Source of the DNA: Ruminococcus sp.
Lineage (GTDB): Bacteria; Bacillota; Clostridia; Oscillospirales; Ruminococcaceae
DNA: 35,402 bases
Assembly: GCA_017543595.1 (NCBI GenBank)
Contig: JAFYFU010000101.1
Location: forward strand, 1-35,402
Direction: 5' to 3'
Shown here: in pieces, positions 9,680 to 17,500 of the stretch
Layout of the letters: every line of letters begins with the position of its first letter
Numbering within the stretch: the stretch's first letter is position 1
The notes under the pieces: model-generated
The model's input: the letters and a program-made list of their open reading frames with translations, nothing else
Database searches by the model: none
What the model was told of the DNA's origin: nothing
Position numbers and translations under genes: made by a program

Positions 9680-9708
9680 ATTGTATCACTGTTTGAACTC
9701 TTTGTCAA
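9680..9708 (-). promoter_or_regulatory. Sigma-A promoter of the surface-protein operon
   Basis: On the minus strand, TTGACA (9708-9703) and TACAAT (9685-9680) have an exact 17-base spacer, about 60 bases before the lipoprotein start codon. It lies just past the terminator of the upstream RNA gene, so the operon is an independent transcription unit. Confidence 0.8.
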
Positions 9709-9740
9709 TATGCAAATTTGCTAAAATTATGCAAATCGGC

Positions 9741-9966
9741 GACAAAAAAATCCGATGCTTAAATACATCGGATTTTTTCTTTCATGTTAATTTCAAGCAC
9801 CCTATGGTGACGGGGGTGTATAAAAGAGCGGAAAAACAGCCAAATTCTGCACCTGTTTCCTTAACCCCCCCAATTTTCACAAAACTGTCACAATTAAAAT
9901 ATGACCAAACTGTGAACAAATAATTAATAAGTTTTTCAGCCCCGTATTCAAAAGCCCTGTGGCCAC
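9741..9966 (-). ncRNA. Candidate stand-alone structured small RNA, about 220 nt
   Basis: A minus-strand unit bounded by a near-consensus promoter (9973-10001) and an intrinsic terminator (9745-9778). The predicted RNA begins near 9966 with GUGGCCACAGGGC and contains several nested helices. One is UUCACA...UGUGAA enclosing GUCAUA-7-UGUGAC. Another is a run of seven G paired with a C5 run, enclosing GGAA/ACAG with CUGU/UUCC. A small CACC-4-GGUG hairpin follows. An open frame of 66 codons crosses it but has no ribosome binding site and begins at the -10 element, so it is unlikely to be translated. The GC-rich helices stand out from the AT-rich flanks. I could not assign it to 6S, SRP, RNase P or tmRNA. 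It could be a multi-copy genus-specific RNA. Confidence 0.6.
9745..9778 (-). terminator. Intrinsic terminator of the small RNA
   Basis: The stem TCCGATG/CATCGGA is extended by A6/T6 (9745-9757 with 9766-9778), with an 8-base loop. Read on the minus strand it ends in seven T residues. The A-run makes it potentially bidirectional. Confidence 0.85.
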
Positions 9967-9972
9967 GATAAT

Positions 9973-10001
9973 ATTGTATCATAAGTTTTCAAAAATGTCA
10001 A
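9973..10001 (-). promoter_or_regulatory. Sigma-A promoter of the small RNA
   Basis: On the minus strand, TTGACA (10001-9996) and TACAAT (9978-9973) are separated by exactly 17 bases. No ribosome binding site or convincing coding frame follows before the terminator. Confidence 0.8.
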
Positions 10002-10044
10002 GTATTTTTTGGCATTATATTAATAATATAAAGCTGTCTCATAC

Positions 10045-10067
10045 AGTTATAGTTTAATCCTATAACT
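10045..10067. promoter_or_regulatory. Inverted repeat between the divergent RNA and gamma-glutamyl operon promoters
   Basis: AGTTATAG (10045-10052) and CTATAACT (10060-10067) form perfect 8-base arms around a 7-base spacer. The repeat lies between two diverging promoters, about 40 bases from each -35 region. It could bind a regulator or supply a curved AT-rich region. The rest of 10002-10102 is AT-rich with nothing else recognised. Confidence 0.35.
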
Positions 10068-10102
10068 TTTAAGAAAATTTAACGATATTCAACAATACAA
10101 AA

Positions 10103-10151
10103 CCTATTGACAAAGTAAGTATGTTATGGTATAATATACTTACTTAATAGG
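10103..10151 (+). promoter_or_regulatory. Promoter of the gamma-glutamyl ligase operon inside a nested inverted repeat
   Basis: TTGACA (10107-10112) and TATAAT (10130-10135) have a 17-base spacer. The spacer start AAGTAAGTAT (10113-10122) is repeated in inverse as ATACTTACTT (10136-10145), flanking the -10 box. Outside it, CCTATT (10103-10108) pairs with AATAGG (10146-10151). Such a two-tier palindrome over the promoter is typical of a repressor operator; the regulator is not in the window. The leader then carries CTGCGG...CCGCAG (10161-10199), a possible hairpin just before the ribosome site. Confidence 0.75.
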
Positions 10152-10212
10152 TATGCTTTACTGCGGATTAAAACGGATATCAATGCTTTTTGCCCGCAGA
10201 AAGGAGGAAGGT

Positions 10213-10458
10213 ATGAAAAGAATAGAAGTAATTTCCCTTGACAGAATTGGGCTTGTCAGCGAAATATCAGGTGTGATAAGACGTATGAACGGAAACATAA
10301 TAAATCACACGGCAAATGTGATAACAGATGAAAAAAATATACCTGTCTCCTATTTTACCGCTGACGTACATTTTGACAAAATCCCTGAAAACGAACTGTT
10401 TTTACGCAGGTTACGCAGAATAAAAAACGTAAGACAGGTAATAATTACAAATATATAA
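10213..10458 (+). CDS. Small ACT-domain protein
   Basis: An 81-residue protein consisting of a single ACT domain: beta1 'KRIEVISLDRIGLVSEISGVIRRMNGNI' with the DR.GL...I motif of amino-acid-sensing domains, ending with 'LRRIKNVRQVIITNI'. The start at 10213 is chosen because AAGGAGGAAGG ends two bases upstream. An upstream in-frame ATG at 10153 has no such site and lies too close to the promoter. It is first in an operon, 10 bases before the GCS2-type gene. A free-standing ACT domain here may sense an amino acid such as glutamate or cysteine and modulate the ligases; that role is inference. Confidence 0.85.
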   Translation: MKRIEVISLDRIGLVSEISGVIRRMNGNIINHTANVITDEKNIPVSYFTADVHFDKIPENELFLRRLRRIKNVRQVIITNI

Positions 10459-10468
10459 GGTGATATAA

Positions 10469-11851
10469 ATGAACGAAGAAATAAGAAAAGTAATATATGA
10501 CAAATATATAGCTCCCACAAAAAAAGAACGCCCCGACTATATCGGCGTTGAAATAGAAATGCCCGTTGTAAATCTTAACGGCAAACCCGTTGACGAAAAT
10601 ATTTCACTTGAAACAGCGGAAAAATTTGCAAAGCATTTCGGTTTTTCGGAATCAGGCAGGGACGCTGACGGCAATATGACTTCCGCCGTACACAAACAGA
10701 GCGGTGATATTATCTCATTTGACTGCTCGTATTCAAATCTTGAACTTTCTTTCGGAAAAGCCTCAAATCTTTTCGATATAAAGGAAAGTTTCGAGAAATA
10801 CTGCCGTTTTCTGAATATGGAATTTTCAAAGCACGGCTATACTCTCACGGGAATGGGAATTAATCCCCATGCCGACATAAATCATAACAAGCCGATTCCG
10901 AATGAACGTTACCGTATGCTTTATCATTATCTTCATTCATATCCTCAGCATAAAAATGAAGTTGCAATAAATTTCCATAAACGCCCCGATTTCGGAACTT
11001 TTACAAGTGCGTCACAGGTACAGCTTGACGTTGAATACGATAAGCTTACAGACGCAATAAATGTTTTTGGTCTGCTTGAACCGTATAAGGCTCTGCTTTT
11101 TGCAAATTCGTATCTGCCCGAATATCCTGATTTTCTTTGTGTGAGAAATATGCTCTGGGAACACAGTATGCAGGGCTATAATCCGCATAATGTCGGAATG
11201 TTTGACAAAAAAGTATCAAGTATTGACGAGCTTATTGACTACATAGGTTCGCAGTCAATTTACTGCACAATGAGAAACGGAAAATATATAAACTTCACTC
11301 CCCTGACCGTCAGCGAATATTTTTCACGTCCCGAAATAAAAGGCGAATACTTTGACGGTGAAAAATATTCGGAAATAAATTTCACTCCCGAAATAAGCGA
11401 TATCGAATATCTCAGAACATTCAAGTTTGAAGATTTGACATTCAGGGGTACTATTGAGTACAGAAGTTCCTGCTGTCAGCCTCTTTCGGAAGCCATGACG
11501 GTTGCGGCTTTCCATACGGGGCTTAAAGAAAAACTCTATGAACTCAAAGAAATTCTTGAAAACGACCATATTATATATTCTCACGGATTCAACGCAACAG
11601 AACTTCAAAAACTTTTCTCAAAGAGACAAAATCCGTATTTTACCAATGAAAACAAAATTGAAAGACAGCTTATGCGTATACTTGACCTTGCATCTGAGGG
11701 GCTGAAAGACAGAAAACTCGGCGAAGAAACCCTCCTCTCCCCTCTCTATGAAAGAGTACAGAAACATACAAACCCTGCATCATCAATGCTTGACGGAATA
11801 AGAAACGGCATACCCATGATAAACTATATTCAGCAATATTCAGCTATATGA
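10469..11851 (+). CDS. Glutamate-cysteine ligase type 2 (GCS2/EgtA-like) carboxylate-amine ligase
   Basis: This 460-residue protein has the GCS2-family layout. An N-terminal metal/ATP loop reads 'YIGVEIEMPVVN' (about 24-35), followed by 'SNLELSFG', 'GMGINPH' and 'SQVQLDVEYDKL', and a late 'FRGTIEYRSSCCQPL' segment. Family members join the gamma-carboxyl of glutamate to an amine, usually of cysteine, using ATP. AAGGTGAT precedes the ATG. It is followed 10 bases later by a second, differently built gamma-glutamylcysteine synthetase, so the two probably act on different acceptors or successive steps. The substrate cannot be read from sequence. Confidence 0.75.
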   Translation: MNEEIRKVIYDKYIAPTKKERPDYIGVEIEMPVVNLNGKPVDENISLETAEKFAKHFGFSESGRDADGNMTSAVHKQSGDIISFDCSYSNLELSFGKASNLFDIKESFEKYCRFLNMEFSKHGYTLTGMGINPHADINHNKPIPNERYRMLYHYLHSYPQHKNEVAINFHKRPDFGTFTSASQVQLDVEYDKLTDAINVFGLLEPYKALLFANSYLPEYPDFLCVRNMLWEHSMQGYNPHNVGMFDKKVSSIDELIDYIGSQSIYCTMRNGKYINFTPLTVSEYFSRPEIKGEYFDGEKYSEINFTPEISDIEYLRTFKFEDLTFRGTIEYRSSCCQPLSEAMTVAAFHTGLKEKLYELKEILENDHIIYSHGFNATELQKLFSKRQNPYFTNENKIERQLMRILDLASEGLKDRKLGEETLLSPLYERVQKHTNPASSMLDGIRNGIPMINYIQQYSAI

Positions 11852-11861
11852 GGTGATTTAT

Positions 11862-13001
11862 ATGAACAGTTCTTGTTACGGCGGAAAATTCGGGATTGAA
11901 CGTGAAACCCTCCGTGTTGACGGTCACGGCAGACTCGCACAGACTCCGCACCCTTTCGGAAACGATGAAAATATTACCCGTGATTTCTGCGAAAATCAGA
12001 TTGAAATTGTTACTCCCGTCTGTGGGAGCATTGGCGAGGCTCTTGAATCGCTTGCGTTTTTTGACAGAAAAGTCCGTGAAACTCTTACCAAAAGCGGCGA
12101 GAGCATATGGCTTTACAGCAACCCTCCGCATATTGACAGTGAAGATGAAATACCCGTTGCGGATTTCACAGGTTCTCACTCATCAAAGAAAAGCTACCGA
12201 AAGTTTCTTGAACAGAAATATGGTAAAAGACTTATGCTTTTTTCGGGAATACATTTTAATTTTTCCTTTGCAGATGAATTTCTCCGTGAATTAAATACGG
12301 AAAATGAGGATTTCGTGGATTTCAAAAACAAAATTTACTTGAAACTCTACAAACAGCTTATGGTTCACAGTTGGCTTTTGGTTCTGCTGACCGCATCAAG
12401 TCCGTATTACGATGAATCACTTGACAAAATCGGAAAACGTGGTATAATTATAGGAGAATATTCCTCACTAAGAAACAGCAGGCGTGGCTACTGGAATAAA
12501 TTCCTGCCTATACTTGACCACAGGAATTTGAAAACTTTTACTGGGAGTATTAAAAAACATATAGTCACAGGGTCTTTGTATTCGGCAAGCGAACTCTATC
12601 TCCCGATAAGACTGAAACCAAAGGGCATAAATACACTGGAAAATCTCGCTGAAAACGGTGTTGACCATATCGAACTCAGAATGTTTGACCTTAATCCCTC
12701 CGCACCGCTCGGAATTGACGGCAGAGACCTTGAATTTGCACATCTTCTTATGATTTTCCTGATTTCTCTGCCCGATTTCGACTTTACCCCTGCCTTACAG
12801 GAAAAAGCAGTAAATGAACATAAAAATTCCGCCCTGCTTGAACTCGATGCGGAATTTCTTGAACGTGGGGAAAATATTATGGAGGAAATGGAAAAATATT
12901 TTTCCGACAACGAAAAAGCTCTTGAAACAATTGCATTTGAACGACAAAAACTTGACAGCCGTAAGGTCTGTAATGGCATAAGTAAAATAACTTACGAATA
13001 A
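11862..13001 (+). CDS. gshA: Glutamate-cysteine ligase, GshA/GshAB-N type
   Basis: This 379-residue protein shows the GshA family signatures 'FGIERETLRVD..GRLAQTPHP' (N-terminal metal/ATP site), 'ENQIEIVTPV', 'MLFSGIHFNFSF' and 'HIELRMFDLNPSAPLGID'. The enzyme makes gamma-glutamylcysteine from glutamate, cysteine and ATP in the cytoplasm. It is shorter than the approximately 520-residue enterobacterial enzyme and lacks the ATP-grasp glutathione synthetase half of GshAB fusions. The ATG at 11862 is preferred over GTG at 11853 because AGGTGA sits at 11851-11856. No glutathione synthetase lies nearby, so the end product may be gamma-glutamylcysteine itself or another gamma-glutamyl compound. Confidence 0.8.
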   Translation: MNSSCYGGKFGIERETLRVDGHGRLAQTPHPFGNDENITRDFCENQIEIVTPVCGSIGEALESLAFFDRKVRETLTKSGESIWLYSNPPHIDSEDEIPVADFTGSHSSKKSYRKFLEQKYGKRLMLFSGIHFNFSFADEFLRELNTENEDFVDFKNKIYLKLYKQLMVHSWLLVLLTASSPYYDESLDKIGKRGIIIGEYSSLRNSRRGYWNKFLPILDHRNLKTFTGSIKKHIVTGSLYSASELYLPIRLKPKGINTLENLAENGVDHIELRMFDLNPSAPLGIDGRDLEFAHLLMIFLISLPDFDFTPALQEKAVNEHKNSALLELDAEFLERGENIMEEMEKYFSDNEKALETIAFERQKLDSRKVCNGISKITYE

Positions 13002-13014
13002 AGAGGTGATATGA

Positions 13015-13776
13015 ATGTGCGAGCTTCTTGGCTTTACTTCTGAAAAAAATACGGATATATCAGAATATCTGCGGACATTTTTCACACACAGCAGAAATAA
13101 TCCGCACGGCTGGGGAATGATGTACGAAAACGACAACAACAGAATTATTCTCAAAGAACCCGTAAACGCAAGCGAAAGCTGTTTCCTCAGCGATATGATT
13201 GATTTTATCCAGCCACAGAAAAATCTCCTCGCACATATAAGATTCGCCACAGTCGGTTCTGTAAATGAAAAAAACTGCCACCCCTTTACGGGAAAAGACG
13301 TTTCAGGCAGAGAATGGACTCTCATTCACAACGGAACTATTTTCAACAGCAGACACAGCCACAGATATTCGGTAATTCAGGAGGGCGATACGGATTCGGA
13401 ACGCTTTTTTCTATCCATGATTGATACAATAAATGAACATATTTCAAAATCAGTTCAAAGCGAACATATGCGTTTTGAAATAATAAATAATTTCATCGTT
13501 GAAAATGCTCCGAGAAATAAGCTTAATCTCATGATTTATGACGGAGATATACTGTATGTACATAAAAATCTGAAAAATACTCTTTGTTTTAAAAGACTTG
13601 AAAAAGGAATTATTTTTTCTACAAAGCCCCTTGACAACAGCCCGTGGATACCGTTTCCTATGGCACAGGTTATCGCATATAAGAACGGTCATGAGGTTTA
13701 CAGAGGCGACCGCCATAAGGGAATTTTTATTCCGCCGCTTGAATATATAAGGGCTATGGACGCTATGTATATATGA
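13015..13776 (+). CDS. Class II glutamine amidotransferase (YafJ/EgtC-like)
   Basis: This 253-residue protein begins MCELLGF. Removal of Met exposes Cys 2, the N-terminal nucleophile of class II amidotransferases. Further family motifs are 'NPHGWGMMY', 'HIRFATVGS', 'HPF', 'LIHNGTIFN' and 'GDTDSERFF'. These domains hydrolyse glutamine or other gamma-glutamyl amides. GAGGTGAT lies four bases upstream of the ATG, 13 bases after the ligase stop. In ergothioneine synthesis a related enzyme (EgtC) removes glutamate from a gamma-glutamylcysteine adduct, and an EgtA-type ligase makes the donor. The same pairing here suggests gamma-glutamyl addition and removal, but EgtB and EgtD are absent from the window. 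Confidence 0.85.
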   Translation: MCELLGFTSEKNTDISEYLRTFFTHSRNNPHGWGMMYENDNNRIILKEPVNASESCFLSDMIDFIQPQKNLLAHIRFATVGSVNEKNCHPFTGKDVSGREWTLIHNGTIFNSRHSHRYSVIQEGDTDSERFFLSMIDTINEHISKSVQSEHMRFEIINNFIVENAPRNKLNLMIYDGDILYVHKNLKNTLCFKRLEKGIIFSTKPLDNSPWIPFPMAQVIAYKNGHEVYRGDRHKGIFIPPLEYIRAMDAMYI

Positions 13777-13783
13777 AACTAAA

Positions 13784-13823
13784 AACGGGAACGACTGTTT
13801 AAAGCCGCTCCCGTTCGTTTTTT
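13784..13823 (+). terminator. Terminator of the gamma-glutamyl ligase operon
   Basis: AACGGGA (13784-13790) pairs with TCCCGTT (13809-13815), with partial pairing inside. A run of six T (13818-13823) follows. It starts eight bases after the amidotransferase stop codon. Confidence 0.8.
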
Positions 13824-13876
13824 ACTCAAAAAATCCTGCTCCGAAAATGGTCTGTAAATTTTCTGTAATATTAATT

Positions 13877-13906
13877 TTGATTTGGAATGTAATTTTATTT
13901 TACATT
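13877..13906 (+). promoter_or_regulatory. Weak promoter with inverted repeat before the VOC remnants
   Basis: TTGATT (13877-13882) is followed after 17-18 bases by TTACATT. The spacer and -10 region hold AATGTAA-7-TTACATT (13886-13906), a 7-base inverted repeat that could be an operator. A strong AAGGAGG site lies at 13949-13955. Confidence 0.35.
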
Positions 13907-13962
13907 AAACAACGGAAACTGCATTTTTATACGGCAAACATAATTTCTAAGGAGGATTTTTT

Positions 13963-14347
13963 ATGAAATTCACAAGTTTTCAGCCCTTAATTCTCACTAA
14001 GGCCGCAGAATCGGCAATCAAGGTTTTTGAGGCTCTCGGCTTTGAAAAACGTCATGCACCTGTTGTGGTAAGCAACGGCAAGGAAATTAAAGACCGTATG
14101 CATGAAAAATGCTGACGGATTCGGTGTTGATGTATCCGAAACATATGCACTTCCGCAGGAAAGCTTAACGGTTATCCGCATAAATGTTGATTATTTTGAC
14201 GAGGCTTATAAAATGCTTACGGAAAAAGTATTCAAGAACTTTTACGGAAACCGTACAGCAGACCACCCGTCATCTAAATCCGCCATTATGATTTCTCCGT
14301 CAGGATTTGCAATAAATCTCATCAAGCATATCAAGAAAGAAACATAA
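13963..14347 (+). pseudogene. Frameshifted VOC (glyoxalase/bleomycin-resistance) family gene
   Basis: ATG at 13963 with a strong Shine-Dalgarno site starts 'MKFTSFQPLILTKAAESAIK', typical of the first beta-alpha unit of small VOC proteins, but stops at 14115. The remainder ('RMKNADGFGVDVSETYALPQ...SPSGFAINLIKHI') continues in the +1 frame to 14347. The break lies in 'cgtatgcatgaaaaatgc' near 14096-14104; removing a 4-base duplication (ATGC) restores one frame of about 127 codons. Either the gene is recently inactivated or the base call is wrong. Intact relatives are metal-dependent enzymes or binding proteins of varied function. Confidence 0.75.
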
Positions 14348-14359
14348 AGGAGAATCGTT

Positions 14360-14455
14360 ATGAAAATTACATCTTTTAACCGGCTTATCATTACACCAAA
14401 GGCTGATGACTTAATTTCTCTTTTTGAAGAACTCGATTTATATCAAAAATTGTGA
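14360..14455 (+). pseudogene. Truncated second copy of the VOC gene (31 codons)
   Basis: AAGGAG and then ATG at 14360 open a frame reading 'MKITSFNRLIITPKADDLIS' and ending at 14455. It is clearly similar to the start of the preceding remnant (MK.TSF..LI.T..A...I..FE.L). Everything after the first beta-alpha unit is missing and a terminator hairpin follows directly. It is best read as the remains of a tandem duplicate cut by deletion. Confidence 0.6.
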
Positions 14456-14468
14456 TTCGGAATATGAC

Positions 14469-14502
14469 AAAAAGCTGTATAACCAAGCGGTTATACAGCT
14501 TT
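14469..14502 (-). terminator. Terminator of the xylanase gene (possibly bidirectional)
   Basis: A perfect 14-bp stem (14471-14484 with 14489-14502) around a 4-base loop. Read on the minus strand it is followed by five T (TTTTTG), about 25 bases after the xylanase stop. It also faces the VOC remnants from the other side. Confidence 0.85.
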
Positions 14503-14526
14503 ATCTTTAAGTTTTACAGAAAGCTT

Positions 14527-17500
14527 TTATTTTACAGGGAGAGTTGTTACACTTCCTGCATCGTAAAGCTGAATAACAGCAGCGTCTTTACCTGTAACAC
14601 CTGCCTGCCCGTCAACATCTGCATTTTTGCGAGCCTGCTCATCAAGGGGATATTTTTCCGAATTTGCAAGGTATTGAAGTATAGCAACGGCATCGGAAAC
14701 GCTGACATTTCCGTCAAGGTTTGCATCTCCGTAAAGAGTTTTCTCAGCGGGTGCATCTCCTGTGAGTTTAAGAAGTCCGAATCCCGAAGTATCCGTGTAG
14801 CCCATGCCCGTGAGGTCAAACCAGTTGGCAATACCTGTACGTTTTCCGCCGTTGTCTCCGTCATCATTCACCTGAACGTCAAAACCAACGACCTGACCCG
14901 AAATAAATCCGCCGAGAGTTGAAGGTATAGCCATTTCAACAAGATAGCCGTCAGAAGTTTTTACAGCGGAAGATTTGAATTTGTCTGTGCTTAAACCGTC
15001 AGTTACAGTCTTTTCACCGTCAAAATTCACACGGCACTGTATATCGTCAGATTCATAGGAACTTGTCTTATGGTTGTTCTCATCGAGGAAAACTTCAACC
15101 GTATCCTGCTCGTAGGCGTTTGTGCTTGATTTTCCGAGAACAGGGTCTTTGACTTCTGTTAATATATAGATATATCTCTTGTCCCAGAGCATACGTGAAA
15201 CGCCTGTTGCGCCGTCAGTACCCATTGAATAATTATTTACGTTTATAACGGGAGCATTTTCCCATATATCGTCAATTTTTCCGTCAATAACGGGAGTGCC
15301 TGCAACGGCTTCCGCAAGTGAAGGGCGTTTTTTAAGCGTGAGTTTTCCGTAGGAGAGTTCTGAATTTTCGTCAATGTAATTGTTTGTATTCCATGCAGTA
15401 CCGTCAATAACCACTTCAAAACGGACAGTATCGCCTGTTTTGAGTTCTGATGTTGGTTTCAACGAGACAACAAGAGAACCGTTTTCAACAGTGGTTTCCG
15501 TTGTTTTAAAACAGTCTCCCGAAATGGTTACTTTTGCGCCCTTTTCGGTTTCAAGCCAGAAAGATATTCTTCCGCCGTTCATGTCATAGGCAGCCTGAAA
15601 ACTTCCCTTATCGCCTACCTGATTGACAACAGCACCCTCAAATATTGAAGTATTTGTTTTGCCTGCACTTGAAAGCATATATGCAGGAATTGCCTTTATT
15701 GTCTGTACTTCCGAATCTGTATCGACAACGGCATAATATGCGTCCTTAGCCTGATAGTCCTTGTCAAAAAGCAGAGGATATCCGCCTATCCAGCTTGTTG
15801 AATCGGTAATTCCCCATATTACAACAGCAGAAAGGTTCACTCCGTCATCTTTGACTCTTTTGTACATCTCAAAGCATTGTCTGTAACGCTCCGCAAGTGA
15901 AAGCAAATCCTCATCAGTATTTGAACGCAAAGAAACATCAAGTTCCGTTACCTGAATTTCAAGACCCATATCCGAATATTCACGCAGAGCGTTTTCATAC
16001 TGCGAAATTGAGGGACTGCTCATTCCTATATGCGACTGCATACCCATACCGTCAATTAACTTTTCATCAACAAGGGGTTGAAGAATTTCGGATTTTATGT
16101 ATTTAAGTTTTGCGTCACTGTATTCGTTGTAGTCATTATAGAAAAGCTTACAGCCTTCGGGAGCATACTTTCTTGCATATTGGAAAGCCTTTTTGATATA
16201 GCTCTGGTCGCCGTAAACGCTTACCCAGCCCGATGAGCCGTCACCCTGAGAATATGCGCCTGCGTTGCGTATAGTACCCGAATCAGATGCAGCCTCATTA
16301 ACAACGTCCCATGAATAAACATTGAGTTTCGGATATTGTGTTTTTATGGCTTCCATAAGGTTTTTAATGTAGTTTTCCATACGCTTGTCCATTATTTCGG
16401 GAGAAACGAAATCCGCATTGTCGTCATAGTTTTCCTTGAAAAACCAGTCGGGTGTCTGGGAATGCCATACAAGCACATGACCTCTTAAATCGAGGTTGTT
16501 TTCTTCGCAGAATTTCAGCATAGAGGAAGCCTGTTTGAGAGATATCTGCGGATTTGTCTGGTCGCCGTTGCTGTTCATATACTCAATGGTTGCGGATTTG
16601 TCAAGGACAGCTTCGGGTTTGAGTTCATTTCCTATCGTTACGCTGTTGTAATGTTTGAGTATGAGGTCTTTTGTTGCGCCCTGAGTAAATTCACTTCCCG
16701 CAACAGCACAGCCTATTTTAAAATAGTCGCTGTAAACATCTTTCAGGGAAGAGATATCTTCCTGAATGGCAGGGTCAGGAAGGCGTTCGCCCGTTACATC
16801 ATCAAGATAGAATCCCATTAAATCCTGTTCTGTAACAGATGCTTCGGGCTTGTAAGCCGTCTGAACGTACACATATATATTTGATGCGCCCTCGGGAATG
16901 GTACATTCAGTTCCTATGTATGTCCATTCTCCCTTGTTGGCGGTTTCGGTGTATATTGTATAATAATTTTCTTTTCCTTCAAGGTCATATTGAAGGTTTA
17001 TAGAAAATTTCTGCGTGTCAGTCCAGTTGTCGCCCTCATACATGACATAGCACCCAAAACGGTAATAACCGCCTGCTTCAAGGACAAGAGTTTTGTTGCA
17101 GGTTGCGCCGTTCCAGAGCTGTTTTCTGCCGTCCGTATAAAGGGAATATTTTCCGCTGTGAGCGTATTTGTCGGTAACTTCAAGTGTGGTATTTGAACCT
17201 CTTGTCTGCCAGCCCATTTTGCTGCCGTCATCGAAATTATCGGAAAAACCGTCCTCAGAGGAATCTTTTTCGATTTTTTCGCCGTTTACAGTGAAATCGT
17301 CCATGTAGAAATCACTCAAAGTTGAGGACTCAACATATACAACGATATTGCTTGCGTCAGAGGGAACAGTATAATTTCCCTTGATTTCAGTCCATTGACC
17401 TTTCTGAACGTTCACGCCTGAAATGTACTTGTAGTTTTCTTTTCCGTCCTTGTCAGTGTAAAGACATTGGAGGTTGAACTGTTGTGACTGTCCGCCAACC

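Noticed and set aside
9782..9982. Possible 66-residue minus-strand protein
   Set aside because: Its ATG overlaps the -10 box of the promoter and there is no ribosome binding site; the unit fits a structured RNA better.
10153..10212. Upstream in-frame start for the ACT-domain protein
   Set aside because: No ribosome site and only about 10 bases from the expected transcription start; the extension lacks ACT-like sequence, while AAGGAGGAAGG marks 10213.
10469..13776. Calling the operon an ergothioneine pathway
   Set aside because: EgtA-like and EgtC-like proteins are present, but no EgtB or EgtD is seen, and a second GshA-type ligase is unexplained by that route.
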